Source: Neolewinella aquimaris
GTDB lineage: Bacteria; Bacteroidota; Bacteroidia; Chitinophagales; Saprospiraceae
Length of the DNA: 64,000 nt
Direction: 5' to 3'
Assembly (NCBI RefSeq): GCF_014197245.1
Contig: NZ_JACIFF010000001.1
Span: 868,001 to 932,000 of the forward strand
Within the stretch, counting starts at the first letter, position 1. Every line of letters begins with the position of its first letter. The position numbers were made by a program, and so were the translations under genes. Positions 17,559 through 26,726 of the stretch are shown piece by piece. The notes under the pieces were generated by a model. That model was not told the origin of the DNA. It did not search any database and was given only the letters and a program-made list of their open reading frames with translations.

Positions 17559-18451
17559 GCCCCCGTCAGGGTTTCCAATTGCCGTACCGTCAATTTACGG
17601 TCCACTTTCCTGATCAATCCGGCGAGAATATTTCCCTTGCCCCCCACTTCAACGAAGGTTTCCGTTCCGGCGGCCTGTAGGTTGCGGATCGTCTGGGTCC
17701 AGTACACGGGCCCCGTCAGTTGGGCGATCAGTTTGCGACGGATTTCCGTCGGATCCAGACTGGCCTTCGCATCGATGTTTTGGTAAATTTCACAATTAGG
17801 CGGACTGAAGTGAGTTTGTGCGATGGCCGCTTCGAGTCGCTCCCGGGCCGGTTCCATGAGGGGACTGTGGAATGCTCCGCCGACCGGTAGCGGCACTACC
17901 CTTCTGGCACCCAGATCGGCGAGAATCTTGCTGGCCCGTTCGATGCCCGTTTCGGATCCGGAAATAACCAGCTGACCGGGACTGTTGTAGTTCGCCGGAA
18001 CCACTACATCCTCGATTTCGGCGCAGGCCGCTTCGATGACATCGTCCTCGAGTCCCAGAACGGCGGCCATGGTCCCCGGTTGAGCGTCCGCGGCATCCTG
18101 CATGGCCAGGGCACGTTCGCTGACGAGGCGCAGCGCGTCGGGGAAGGTCAGCGCACCGGCGGCGACCAGGGCGGAAAACTCACCGAGGCTGTGGCCGGCT
18201 ACCGCATCGGGGCGTAATTCTTCCGAAGTAGTGAGGTAGGTGATACAGGAATGCACGAAAATGGCCGGCTGGGTGATACGTGTTTGCCGGAGTTCTTCCT
18301 CATCGCCTTCAAACATGACGCGGGAGAGTGCGTAACCTAGTACTTCGTCCGCCTGCTGATACAGTGATTTGGCGAGACCACTGAGGTCGTAAAGGTCTTT
18401 TCCCATTCCGGTGAACTGGGCTCCCTGGCCGGGAAATACGTAAGCGGTCAT
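17555..18451 (-). CDS. fabD: Malonyl-CoA:ACP transacylase
   Basis: A 298-residue cytoplasmic enzyme moving malonyl from CoA to acyl carrier protein for fatty-acid synthesis. The N-terminal FPGQGAQ motif (residues 6-12) and the nucleophile S88 in GHSLGEFSAL are present. The catalytic histidine is in GGAFHSPLM, and the closing VEVGGKGNILAGLI is typical. Start ATG 18451 gives the canonical MTAYVFPGQG; a longer frame to 18487 adds unconserved residues. The gene stands alone, away from other fab genes, and converges with the BFN gene. Confidence 0.96.
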   Translation of the reverse strand: MTAYVFPGQGAQFTGMGKDLYDLSGLAKSLYQQADEVLGYALSRVMFEGDEEELRQTRITQPAIFVHSCITYLTTSEELRPDAVAGHSLGEFSALVAAGALTFPDALRLVSERALAMQDAADAQPGTMAAVLGLEDDVIEAACAEIEDVVVPANYNSPGQLVISGSETGIERASKILADLGARRVVPLPVGGAFHSPLMEPARERLEAAIAQTHFSPPNCEIYQNIDAKASLDPTEIRRKLIAQLTGPVYWTQTIRNLQAAGTETFVEVGGKGNILAGLIRKVDRKLTVRQLETLTGA

Positions 18452-18556
18452 GATCGTGGCGTTGTAGTGAATGAACTGCGCGGACAATCTACAGCAAACA
18501 CTGCCATAATCCAGTCAGATTGCCCGAATTCTCGGTGCTGATCCCCCCGCAGTAGA

Positions 18557-18564
18557 TAGCTTTG
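18557..18564 (+). promoter_or_regulatory. Bacteroidota -7 element giving a near-leaderless transcript
   Basis: TAGCTTTG matches TAnnTTTG. ATG 18569 follows after only four bases, so the transcript would start at or next to the start codon. Confidence 0.55.
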
Positions 18565-18568
18565 CCAC

Positions 18569-18967
18569 ATGAACCGAAGCACAATTGTACGGATCACCGC
18601 CCTGCTCGGTGCCCTGAGTGTCGGGCTCGGCGCATTCGCAGCCCACAGCCTGCGGGAGCTCGTAAGCCAGCCGCAGCTACTTACCTTCGAAACGGGCGTT
18701 CGCTACCAGTTTTACCACACCTTTGCCGTCGGTCTGGCGGCCGTGCTTTACCGGATGTATGGAATTGAACCGGCCCGCCTGCGGCTAGCCGTTTGGCTCT
18801 GGATCGTGGGCATCGTGTTGTTTTCCGGTTCTCTTTTCCTCCTGAGCCTGCGGGAAGTTCACGGGCTCCCCGTAGCCTTTCTCGGCCCCGTCACTCCCAT
18901 TGGCGGCCTGCTCCTGATCGGTGGCTGGATGGCCCTATTCACGTCAACTTTTTCCCGCACCGCATGA
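18569..18967 (+). CDS. DUF423 / YgdD-TMEM256 family membrane protein
   Basis: A 132-residue small integral membrane protein with four hydrophobic helices. The conserved start (ITALLGALSVGLGAFAAHSLRELVS), the FETGVRYQFYHTFAVGL segment and the terminal FLGPVTPIGGLLLIGGWMAL identify DUF423. Function is unknown in all organisms known to me. The last four bases overlap the start of the next gene (ATGA), so the two are translationally coupled, although nothing links this family to nucleotidases. Confidence 0.9.
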   Translation: MNRSTIVRITALLGALSVGLGAFAAHSLRELVSQPQLLTFETGVRYQFYHTFAVGLAAVLYRMYGIEPARLRLAVWLWIVGIVLFSGSLFLLSLREVHGLPVAFLGPVTPIGGLLLIGGWMALFTSTFSRTA

Positions 18968-19740
18968 TACTCCCCCACCCCCGGTCCCTGGCTGCCTCAC
19001 TGGCGGTAGCTTTCCTTCTGCTCGGTTCCTGCAACCGGCACCTCGGTGAACCGGCCGCCGCTCCCCAACTTTACGAGATCAGTTCGGCAATGGGGGTCGA
19101 TACGGCTGCCCCGTCCATTACCAGTATGGAAGCTACGATACAACCGTATGCAACCAAGTTGGAAGCGGTAATGAACCGGGTGCTCGCCGAGGTTGAAACG
19201 CCGCTGCTGAAGGGACAGCCCGAAAGCAATCTGGGCAATTGGACTGCCGATCTCCTCGCGCTGGCGGCGCACGATCTGTTTCCGGAGTACGAGCTTGCGT
19301 TCGCGGTACAGAATTACGGAGGCCTGAGGGTGTCGGAGATCGGCGCAGGGCCGCTGCTCGTTTCCGAGATCTATGGCCTGATGCCCTTCGATAACGAGCT
19401 CGTCCTGGTAGAAGTTACGGGGGCTGACTTGCGCGCCTTCGTGACCCACACCCTACTGGATGGCGGCTGGCCGGTCAGTGCGAACCTGAGGGCCGAGCGC
19501 CAGGGTACGGAGGTGACCATGACCGTCGACGGCAAGCCCGTCGACGATACCCAAACCTACTATATCGCGGCACCCGACTACGTAGCAAACGGCGGCAGTG
19601 ATTCCGCCATGCTGGTGGGAAAACGGCAAATCAGTAGTGGCAAAATGATCCGCGATTTGCTGATCGAGTACGCCGGAAAAAGTCAGGGGCCCATTTCGGT
19701 TGGGTCCGATGGCCAACGCATTAAAATCTCCAACCAGTGA
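18964..19740 (+). CDS. 5'-nucleotidase C-terminal domain lipoprotein
   Basis: A 258-residue lipoprotein. The N-terminal signal ends in the lipobox LLGSC (cysteine near residue 22). From about residue 80 it is the substrate-binding C-terminal domain of UshA-type 5'-nucleotidases (PF02872): LGNWTADLLALAAHDLFPEYELAFAVQNYGGLRVS, then GPLLVSEIYGLMPFDNELVLVEVTGADL, and TYYIAAPDYVANGGSD. This domain normally follows a metallophosphatase domain in one chain and positions the nucleotide base. Here the metallophosphatase is a separate gene directly downstream, overlapping by four bases, so the two proteins probably work together in the periplasm. Confidence 0.9.
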   Translation: MILPHPRSLAASLAVAFLLLGSCNRHLGEPAAAPQLYEISSAMGVDTAAPSITSMEATIQPYATKLEAVMNRVLAEVETPLLKGQPESNLGNWTADLLALAAHDLFPEYELAFAVQNYGGLRVSEIGAGPLLVSEIYGLMPFDNELVLVEVTGADLRAFVTHTLLDGGWPVSANLRAERQGTEVTMTVDGKPVDDTQTYYIAAPDYVANGGSDSAMLVGKRQISSGKMIRDLLIEYAGKSQGPISVGSDGQRIKISNQ

Positions 19741-20645
19741 AAAGAAGATCCTTCCTGCAACAGGCGGCCGTTGGTGGCGGACTCATGCTACTGCCCGACC
19801 TACTCTCGGCCGGCCCCCGCCGCACCGAACCAAGACTAACCATACTGCACACCAACGACTGGCACAGCCAGATCGATCCCTTCCCGGACGACGGGGGCCG
19901 CAACGCCAATCAGGGAGGAGTACTCCGCCGGGCGTCGTTGATTCGGCAGATCAGGCAACAGGAAAACAACGTGCTGCTCTTCGATAGTGGCGACATCTTT
20001 CAGGGTACGCCCTACTTCAACTTCTTCCTCGGCGAGCTCGAAATGAAGCTGATGACGCAGATGGGGTACGATGCCGCCACCATCGGCAACCACGACTTCG
20101 ACGGGGGCATCGAGAACCTGGCTACCCAACTCGGGCACGCCGACTTCCCCATGCTGAGCGCTAACTACGACTTTACGGGCACCCCGCTGCAGGACCGGGT
20201 GGAACCCTACCGCGTATTCGATAAACAGGGCATTCGGGTGGGCGTATTCGGCCTGGGGATCGAACTAAAAGGATTGGTACCCGCGGCACTTTACGGGAAA
20301 ACCACCTACCATGATCCGGTCGAGCGGGGTAACCAAACCGCATTGCACCTGCGTACCCGCCAAAAGTGCGACCTCATCGTCTGCCTGAGCCACCTCGGGT
20401 ACCGCTACCGGAGCGAAAAAGTGAGCGACGTCGTGCTGGCCGCTGCATCCCGTAACATCGACGTAATCCTCGGCGGGCACACCCATACCTTTCTCGATCA
20501 GCCGGTCACGGTGGACAATGCGGAGGGCAAGCCGGTCATCATTAATCAGGTGGGATTTGCGGGCCTGAGGCTTGGCCGATTGGACATCACGTTTCCGGAG
20601 GGCGGGGAACGCGGGTGCGTAGCTTGTAACAATTTGCGGGTATAA
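19737..20645 (+). CDS. Metallophosphatase, 5'-nucleotidase catalytic domain, Tat-exported
   Basis: A 302-residue calcineurin-like phosphoesterase corresponding to the N-terminal half of UshA. Metal-binding motifs are all visible: TILHTNDWHSQ, LFDSGDIFQG, TIGNHDFDGG, LSHLGYRYRS and GGHTHTF. The N-terminus KRRSFLQQAAVGGG is a twin-arginine signal (RRSFLQ), so the enzyme is probably folded and metal-loaded before Tat export. The start is GTG 19737, overlapping the TGA of the upstream gene. The substrate-binding domain is encoded separately by that upstream gene, giving a split nucleotidase in inverted domain order. Confidence 0.92.
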   Translation: MKRRSFLQQAAVGGGLMLLPDLLSAGPRRTEPRLTILHTNDWHSQIDPFPDDGGRNANQGGVLRRASLIRQIRQQENNVLLFDSGDIFQGTPYFNFFLGELEMKLMTQMGYDAATIGNHDFDGGIENLATQLGHADFPMLSANYDFTGTPLQDRVEPYRVFDKQGIRVGVFGLGIELKGLVPAALYGKTTYHDPVERGNQTALHLRTRQKCDLIVCLSHLGYRYRSEKVSDVVLAAASRNIDVILGGHTHTFLDQPVTVDNAEGKPVIINQVGFAGLRLGRLDITFPEGGERGCVACNNLRV

Positions 20646-20981
20646 TTGGCTCGGTCACGCAAGCTGCTTATGTCAAAATTGCCGTTCTGGCGGGGAATCC
20701 ATGCCAAACAAGATTTTGCGATAAAAGTCGGTCGATCGTTTGACTTAGTGGGTCGTGAAGCCTCATATTTGCTACCCGCTCGAATGGCTACGGGCACCCC
20801 TTTAGGACTCAAGAATAGGGCTGAACCGACCCTTTGCTGTACGCCCGGAGTACTCACCGGCCTGGCTGCCTAGCATCTTGTTTCGATCGGTAACTTACTG
20901 ATATATACACGTTTTCTTAACCACCTGCGGCAGTAGTGCCTGCCGTCGGGAACGACTTTTACTGTGCAACTGGGAATACAA
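20646..20981. other. Gene-free 336-bp region upstream of dnaA
   Basis: No convincing gene. Short frames on either strand have no recognisable product. A hairpin CGGCAG-TAGTGC-CTGCCG lies at 20928-20945, 37 bases before dnaA, and an AT-rich stretch (GATATATACACG) at about 20900. No exact DnaA box (TTATCCACA) or cluster of near matches was seen, so there is no support for an origin here. Probably the dnaA promoter region. Confidence 0.5.
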
Positions 20982-22385
20982 ATGGATCACGCCACCGTCT
21001 GGGAAAAATGCCTGCTCATCATACGCCAAAGCGTTGATCCGCAGAGCTATCAGACGTGGTTTGCCCCCATCAGACCGGTTGCCCTGAACACCAACGAGCT
21101 GACCATACAGGTGCCCCACCGGCTCTTCTACGAATTCCTGGAGGAGCACTACATCGACGTACTGAAGCGGGCGCTCAACCACGCCCTCGGCACCGCCGGC
21201 CGCCTGCAGTACCGCATCAAACCCGCTAAGCAGGAAGCGGCCGCCTTCGCCGTCGCTGCGGGAAACGAACGCGGCCAACGCGCCCCCACACCCAGTAACC
21301 CCTTCGTCATCCCCGGCATGACGCGCCCGCGGATCGAAAGCAACCTCGACGGTAAGTACACCTTCGCCAACTTCATCGAAGGCGACTGCAACAGCCTGGC
21401 GCGCAACGCAGCCAAAGCCGTAGCGGACAACCCCTCGAATACGGCCTTCAATCCACTGGTCATTCACGGTCCGGTCGGCCTCGGCAAGACCCACCTGCTC
21501 AAAGCGGTCGGCAACCACATTACGGCCAAGTTTCCACAGAAGTCGGTCCTCTACGTCACCACCGACGAGTTCACCAACCAGCTGGTGACGAGCATCGGCA
21601 ACAACAGCACCAATGACCTGGTCAATTGGTACCAGAACGTCGATGTGCTACTGGTGGACGACATCCAGCAACTGATCAAGCGCAAGAAGACACAGGACGT
21701 TTTCTTCAACCTCTTCAACGTACTGCGGCACAACAACAAGGCCATCGTGATGACCTGCGACCGGCCGATCATCGAACTCGACATTGAGGAACGGCTGCGG
21801 TCGCGCTTTCAGTGGGGACTGACGGCCGACCTGAGTGCCCCGGCCCTCGAAACCCGCATGGCCATCCTCGCCTCTAAAGCAAGTGCGAATGAGGTGCACA
21901 TCGCCCCACCGGTGATGGAATTCATCTGCTACCACATCCAGAACAACATTCGGCAACTCGAAGGAGTGCTCAACAACCTGGTACTGCACAGCGGCGTCAA
22001 CAACGGCAAGGAGATTGATCTCAACCTGGCCAAACAGGTGCTGAAGAACTTTGTCACGGAGATCAATAAGGAGGTAACGCCGGAAGTGATCCAGCGTACC
22101 GTGGCGGAGTATTATGACCTGGAGGTGGATAAGTTGTCCAGTTCCACCCGGCGGCGGCACGTCGTTATGGCCCGGCAGATCAGCATGTTCCTCGTGAAAC
22201 AATTCACCGATCAGAGCCTGAAGGCGATCGGCAGGCTGTTCGGAGGCAGGGACCACAGCACCGTACTCTACTCCATCAAAACCGTGCGCGACCTGATGGA
22301 GACCAACGACGAGATCAAAAAGGACCTGGCCGACCTCGAGCGCAAAATTCGAGCGGGCCAGGGCGACGGACCGGGGGAATTGTAG
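20982..22385 (+). CDS. dnaA: Chromosomal replication initiator protein DnaA
   Basis: A 467-residue replication initiator that binds DnaA boxes and melts the origin. Domain I (residues 1-80, WEKCLLIIRQSVDPQSYQTWFAPI) is followed by a short linker and then the AAA+ domain. That domain has Walker A GPVGLGKTH (163-171), Walker B LLVDDIQ (about 223-229) and the arginine-finger region IEERLRSRF. The C-terminal helix-turn-helix ends in the signature GGRDHSTVLYS (usually VLHA/VLHS in other bacteria). ATG 20982 is preferred; the frame extends to GTG 20964 but homologues start at MDHATVWEKC. dnaN does not follow; a cytochrome c gene lies 56 bases downstream. Confidence 0.97.
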   Translation: MDHATVWEKCLLIIRQSVDPQSYQTWFAPIRPVALNTNELTIQVPHRLFYEFLEEHYIDVLKRALNHALGTAGRLQYRIKPAKQEAAAFAVAAGNERGQRAPTPSNPFVIPGMTRPRIESNLDGKYTFANFIEGDCNSLARNAAKAVADNPSNTAFNPLVIHGPVGLGKTHLLKAVGNHITAKFPQKSVLYVTTDEFTNQLVTSIGNNSTNDLVNWYQNVDVLLVDDIQQLIKRKKTQDVFFNLFNVLRHNNKAIVMTCDRPIIELDIEERLRSRFQWGLTADLSAPALETRMAILASKASANEVHIAPPVMEFICYHIQNNIRQLEGVLNNLVLHSGVNNGKEIDLNLAKQVLKNFVTEINKEVTPEVIQRTVAEYYDLEVDKLSSSTRRRHVVMARQISMFLVKQFTDQSLKAIGRLFGGRDHSTVLYSIKTVRDLMETNDEIKKDLADLERKIRAGQGDGPGEL

Positions 22386-22441
22386 GATTTCCACCGATCG
22401 GCAACCATGCTCCCGGCGGATGGTTAGCTTAGAAAAGGGCT

Positions 22442-22840
22442 ATGCGCAAGACCGGTTCGTTCGTTTTTCTGGCGGCACTCCTGATGATTCTGGCCCACGC
22501 CTGCGGTAAGACCGAACACCTACAGGGCAAGGCCCTATATACCACCCACTGCAACAACTGTCACCTGGAGGAAGGACAGGGGGTCGGACGCCTCGTCCCT
22601 CCGCTGGCGGGGGCGGATTACCTCAGGGACCGGCCGGATGAAGTAGTGCGTGGCATCCGGTCCGGGATGGAAGGTCCGATGGTCGTGAACGGGGTGACGT
22701 ACGATCACCTCATGCCGGCCAACAAGGAGCTGACCGATTTTCAGATCGTCAACATCATGAATTACATCAATACGGCCTGGGGAAACGACTACGAACTGGT
22801 GACCGTGAACGAGGTAAGAAGCTGGTTATCGCCCGAATAG
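22442..22840 (+). CDS. Small c-type cytochrome lipoprotein
   Basis: A 132-residue exported cytochrome. The hydrophobic N-terminus ends in the likely lipobox ILAHAC (cysteine 21). The haem-binding CNNCH motif is at residues 37-41. The axial methionine is probably in HLMPANKELTDF, followed by the C-terminal helix VNIMNYINTAWGN. This is a single-domain class I monohaem cytochrome, acting in periplasmic electron transfer; its partner is unknown. It stands between dnaA and a T9SS substrate gene and belongs to neither by function. Confidence 0.9.
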   Translation: MRKTGSFVFLAALLMILAHACGKTEHLQGKALYTTHCNNCHLEEGQGVGRLVPPLAGADYLRDRPDEVVRGIRSGMEGPMVVNGVTYDHLMPANKELTDFQIVNIMNYINTAWGNDYELVTVNEVRSWLSPE

Positions 22841-22929
22841 CCGCCAGCCGACCCAGCCGGTCGTTGGGGCCCGATCTACGTTGGTAAAATTCGTACTTTG
22901 GCAGCCTACAAACTATCCGGCGCCGCGAT

Positions 22930-25290
22930 ATGAATCAACGTCTACTCCTCGCTTTCCTCTTCACTCTGGCCGCTCCGATCCTGTGGGGACAAAGCGATCC
23001 GTGCGGACGCGTAACCATCAGCAATCCGGACACGCTCAATATTTGCCTCGGTGACGTTGTCGAATTGCGTCAAACCACTACACTGACCAACCCGAGTTTC
23101 CAGTGGAGCCCGACGGAGGGCTTTCTGGACGATCCCTCCGATGCCAGTCCGCGGGTACGCCCCCCGTTCAGCGGCTTCTACCGGGTGACGGCCAGCACGG
23201 CGGCGGGCTGCACCGTGAGCGACAGCATTTACATTAACGTAGACCGGTTCGTCGTCCCCACCCTGATCGATCCGGCCACGGTTTGCCAGGGGTACCCCAT
23301 CAACTTGCTGAGCGACGTGGTCACCGATGTCGGCAACACCAGCTACCGCTTACTGGCGGGGGATGACGTGATTGCCGAAGGTCAGGACCCGAACTTCGTG
23401 GTTCAGGTAAGTAAAAAAACGACCTACACCCTTATATCAAGCTCCGACAACGGCAGCTGCGAGGACCGACAGTCGGTCACCCTCGACGTGATTCCCGGCT
23501 TTTTTGACATTCCTCAGGACACGGTCTTTGCCTGTTTGGGTGTCGATTCGATCGTCCTGACCGTCATCGATACGCCCAGCATGGAGCGAGTGATCACTTG
23601 GTCCCCGAGCCGTTTCAATAGCAGTCCGCCCCTCGGGAACACCTTTACCGTCCGACCGGTAGCCGACATCACCTATTACGCCGAAACCGAAATCAACGGT
23701 TGCCGCCGGATCGATTCCGTCGCCGTACGCCTGGATAGTCTGCCGCAAAACCTGAGCATGACCCTGGATCCGGTAAAGGACCCGTACTGCCAGGGGGATA
23801 CCATCATCGTTCAGTCGCCCGTCTACGATCCGGGAGACTTCCCCCTGATCACCCACAACTGGATCGTAGCTCCGGGACTGGAAAGTCCGAGGGAACTCTA
23901 CAACGCGGTGTTTACCGCTCAGGATACTGCACTGCTGCAGCGGGTCACTACGAACGGAGCCTGCCTCGATACCACGGAGGTGCAGATCAACGTCGTCGAA
24001 CCGCCCGTGATCACCTTCGACCCGGTGGACCCCGTCGTGTGTCCCGGTGAGCCGGTGCAAATCACGGCTACCTTCGAGTCGGGCAGCGGTTCGCTCACCT
24101 GGATGGACCCGGGCGGCACCCTGAGCTGCACGGAGTGTCTTAACCCCATCGCTACGGTGAATTCCACCACCATGTACACCATCGAAGTCGAGACCGGTGG
24201 CTCCGAGTGCAGTTCGGAACTTTCCTACACCGTCAACGTGGAGCAAGTGCTGGAACCTTCGCTTACCCAGGAAACGGTGTTGTGTCCGGGCGATTCGAGG
24301 CAGCTCATCACCGGACAGGTGTCCGGTGCATATACTTACCGCATTACCGGAGGTGGAGTCGAGCTTACCGACCCTTCCGCGACGGTTAGTCCCACGGAAA
24401 CGACCACCTACACGATCGAGAGTACCGGTGATTGCGGTACCGCTACCCAGTCCATCACCCTCATCGTTGCCGACGACTACAGCGTAGACGCCACGGGGCC
24501 CTCCACCATCTGCGCGGGCGAACCGCTGGTACTCAATGCAACCCCCACGCCGTCCGAAATCACGGGCACCTTCCTGTGGTTGCTGCCCAACGGTACGAGC
24601 CAGTCGGGTCAACAGATTACCGTCGACAATCCTGTATCGGGTACCTACGCGGTGACGTTCACCGATGCCCAGGGCTGCTCGAGCGCGACGGACAGTATTG
24701 AGGTCACCGTGTTGGGGCAGAGCGTGATCCCCATCATCACGGCTGAGTTGGCAGATGGAACTACCGTCACATCCGGTGGCTCTCTGTTCTCCGGCAACGA
24801 CGTGATCCTGCGGGTGACCAACGTCCCGGCGGGGCTTAACTTTACGTACGACTGGACGGGGAATTATTCCCCCGCTTCGGCGCAGGGGCAAGAAATAACG
24901 GTGACCGTGCCGCGTACCTCCGGTGATCAACCGCAGCCCCTGAGTTACACCGTCACGCTTACCAGCGACCAGGGCAACTGCACCTTTACCGCGACCATCG
25001 TGCTTACCGTAGAGCAATCGCGGGTAGAGGCTCCGGATTTCTTTACGCCCGACAACGACGGCCGCAACGACCGCTTCCGGCTGTTCTTCAACGGTCAGAT
25101 TACGGATTACACCATGATCGTATACGACCGCTGGGGGCAGAAAGTATTCACCAGCGACGATCCGCTGGAGGGTTGGGACGGCACCAAGGATGGTACGCCC
25201 CAGAACGCCGATGTCTACCTTTACGTCGCCAAATTCCGACAGGACGGTGCCGAACTACAGGAGGACGGCCAGGTCACGCTGGTGCGATAA
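22930..25290 (+). CDS. Secreted protein with T9SS type B sorting domain
   Basis: A 786-residue extracellular protein. Residues 1-21 are a signal peptide (ending LWGQ). The body is a chain of Ig-like and PKD-like beta domains of 80-90 residues, each with cysteine pairs and recurring phrases such as ITYYAETEINGC, TMYTIEVETGG and TYTIESTGDCG. The last 90 residues (FFTPDNDGRNDRF, then YDRWGQKVF and GWDGTKDG, to LVR) are the gliding-motility-associated C-terminal domain for type IX export. Unlike the giant protein at 4.4 kb it has no SprB repeats and no adjacent SprF gene. A promoter-like GTACTTTG lies at 22893-22900. The function is unknown; surface display is inferred. Confidence 0.88.
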   Translation: MNQRLLLAFLFTLAAPILWGQSDPCGRVTISNPDTLNICLGDVVELRQTTTLTNPSFQWSPTEGFLDDPSDASPRVRPPFSGFYRVTASTAAGCTVSDSIYINVDRFVVPTLIDPATVCQGYPINLLSDVVTDVGNTSYRLLAGDDVIAEGQDPNFVVQVSKKTTYTLISSSDNGSCEDRQSVTLDVIPGFFDIPQDTVFACLGVDSIVLTVIDTPSMERVITWSPSRFNSSPPLGNTFTVRPVADITYYAETEINGCRRIDSVAVRLDSLPQNLSMTLDPVKDPYCQGDTIIVQSPVYDPGDFPLITHNWIVAPGLESPRELYNAVFTAQDTALLQRVTTNGACLDTTEVQINVVEPPVITFDPVDPVVCPGEPVQITATFESGSGSLTWMDPGGTLSCTECLNPIATVNSTTMYTIEVETGGSECSSELSYTVNVEQVLEPSLTQETVLCPGDSRQLITGQVSGAYTYRITGGGVELTDPSATVSPTETTTYTIESTGDCGTATQSITLIVADDYSVDATGPSTICAGEPLVLNATPTPSEITGTFLWLLPNGTSQSGQQITVDNPVSGTYAVTFTDAQGCSSATDSIEVTVLGQSVIPIITAELADGTTVTSGGSLFSGNDVILRVTNVPAGLNFTYDWTGNYSPASAQGQEITVTVPRTSGDQPQPLSYTVTLTSDQGNCTFTATIVLTVEQSRVEAPDFFTPDNDGRNDRFRLFFNGQITDYTMIVYDRWGQKVFTSDDPLEGWDGTKDGTPQNADVYLYVAKFRQDGAELQEDGQVTLVR

Positions 25291-25299
25291 AACTCCCCC

Positions 25300-26619
25300 A
25301 TGAAGGATTCGGCGATTGACGATAACAAACCCAAGTGGCTGCGCCGCCTTGAGCGGGAGAGCTGGCAACCCGAACTGATCATCTCCGGTGCGGCCATTTT
25401 CGGCAGCCTGCAGCTTCCCGGGTTGATCGAGCAGGCGGAACAGTACTTTCTGCTGAACTACGATCGCGATACCCTCTTCATCAGTTACATTGCGGCCATT
25501 TACTGGCGGCTCCTGGCGAGTGGGCTCGTGATGACCTTTATCTTTCACTTCATCGTGCGGGCTCTGTGGATCGGACTGGTGGGATTGAATTCCGTGTTCC
25601 CGGGTGGGTTTCGGACCAACGAGCGGTTTAGCCAGCACTACCAGGACAACATGAAGCGGGAGTACGGCGACGTGGACGGACTCATCGGCAAACTCGATCG
25701 GTTCGGGAGCGGCATCTTTGGCGTGGCCTTCGCTACCGCCGGAGTGTTCCTGAACTTCGGCGTGATCGGCCTGCTGTTGATCTTCGTGCACAACTGGCTG
25801 ATCGGGTACGGGTTCAACCCCAGACAGGTATTGACGCTCATCGGAATTTTGTTGCTGCCCATTCTCCTGCTCTCCGTGGTTATGACCATCAGTCATTCAA
25901 AACGCCTGCGGGACACGGCCCTGGTGCGCCGCTATCAGTGGCCGATATCCCTGGCGGTTTCGAAATTTACCTATCCCCTGGCGCGCCGGTACATCGTGAC
26001 GGCAAGCAACCTGGTCACCTCGTACTACGCAGACAGCAAATCTTTCCTGGGCTACTTTTTGGTCGGTATGGCGGGCATCGTGGTGATCGGTATTACAAGT
26101 ACCCTCAGCAGCTCCAATACCCTATTTTTCGTCGATCCGGTGTACCACCGATTGGCGGCGGATAGTTTGTTGCTGCCTACCTCCAACAGGGGTGCCGAGG
26201 CGTACGAGGGAATTTACGTTCGCCCTGTGCTGGATACCGAGCGCTTACCTAGTGCGGACGGGATGTCGGTGTGGATTCCCCTGCCGGAGCGGGAGATGAT
26301 GTACCTGGAAAAAGATTGCAGTATACCGGAAGTCGACGAAGCGCTTCCCCGGGAGGAACGGAGGTTACTGCGTAGGGAGTGGCTCGTTGCCTGCGCCAGA
26401 GAGTACATCAGCATCGACCTGAACGGACGGCCGTACGCTGATTTCCCCCTCGAGCGCCAGTATCTGACCAATGCGGCGGGAGAACAGTACGGAATGCGGG
26501 CGTTCCTGGCGGATCCACCCTTACGGAAGGGCAAAAACCTACTGCGCGTGGTTACCCAGTACCCCCACGAAGAAACCGGGGAGCCCCGTACCGCGTATGT
26601 GTCCTTTTACCATTATTAG
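25300..26619 (+). CDS. Unknown integral membrane protein
   Basis: A 439-residue protein that I do not recognise. The N-terminal 55 residues are probably cytoplasmic. Hydrophobic segments lie near residues 60-97 (two helices), 136-170 (two helices), 177-198 and 248-270. The C-terminal 165 residues are soluble and contain no repeated or catalytic motif I can name (for example SVWIPLPEREMMYLEKDCSIPEVDEALPREERRLLRREW). Charged loops such as SKRLRDTALVRRYQW suggest a cytoplasmic connection before the last helix. It starts 9 bases after the preceding T9SS substrate gene and could be co-transcribed with it. Good codon usage and length make it a real gene. Confidence 0.85.
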   Translation: MKDSAIDDNKPKWLRRLERESWQPELIISGAAIFGSLQLPGLIEQAEQYFLLNYDRDTLFISYIAAIYWRLLASGLVMTFIFHFIVRALWIGLVGLNSVFPGGFRTNERFSQHYQDNMKREYGDVDGLIGKLDRFGSGIFGVAFATAGVFLNFGVIGLLLIFVHNWLIGYGFNPRQVLTLIGILLLPILLLSVVMTISHSKRLRDTALVRRYQWPISLAVSKFTYPLARRYIVTASNLVTSYYADSKSFLGYFLVGMAGIVVIGITSTLSSSNTLFFVDPVYHRLAADSLLLPTSNRGAEAYEGIYVRPVLDTERLPSADGMSVWIPLPEREMMYLEKDCSIPEVDEALPREERRLLRREWLVACAREYISIDLNGRPYADFPLERQYLTNAAGEQYGMRAFLADPPLRKGKNLLRVVTQYPHEETGEPRTAYVSFYHY

Positions 26620-26632
26620 CTGCTGAAACGTT

Positions 26633-26663
26633 TTGTTTTATCGCGGAGGCCGCCGTACCTTTG
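26633..26663 (+). promoter_or_regulatory. Promoter of the yceD-rpmF operon
   Basis: TTG at 26633-26635 and TACCTTTG at 26656-26663, 20 bases apart, match the Bacteroidota -33/-7 pair. The first start codon used (26727) is 63 bases downstream. Confidence 0.7.
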
Positions 26664-26726
26664 CGCCCACTTTGAAACGTCCCTACGGCACCAATGGGTG
26701 TTATTCCGGTTCAAAACGATCGTCCT

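Noticed and set aside
20646..20981. Replication origin upstream of dnaA
   Set aside because: No exact or clustered TTATCCACA boxes and no AT-rich 13-mer array were seen; dnaA is not followed by dnaN. In Bacteroidota dnaA is often not at the origin.
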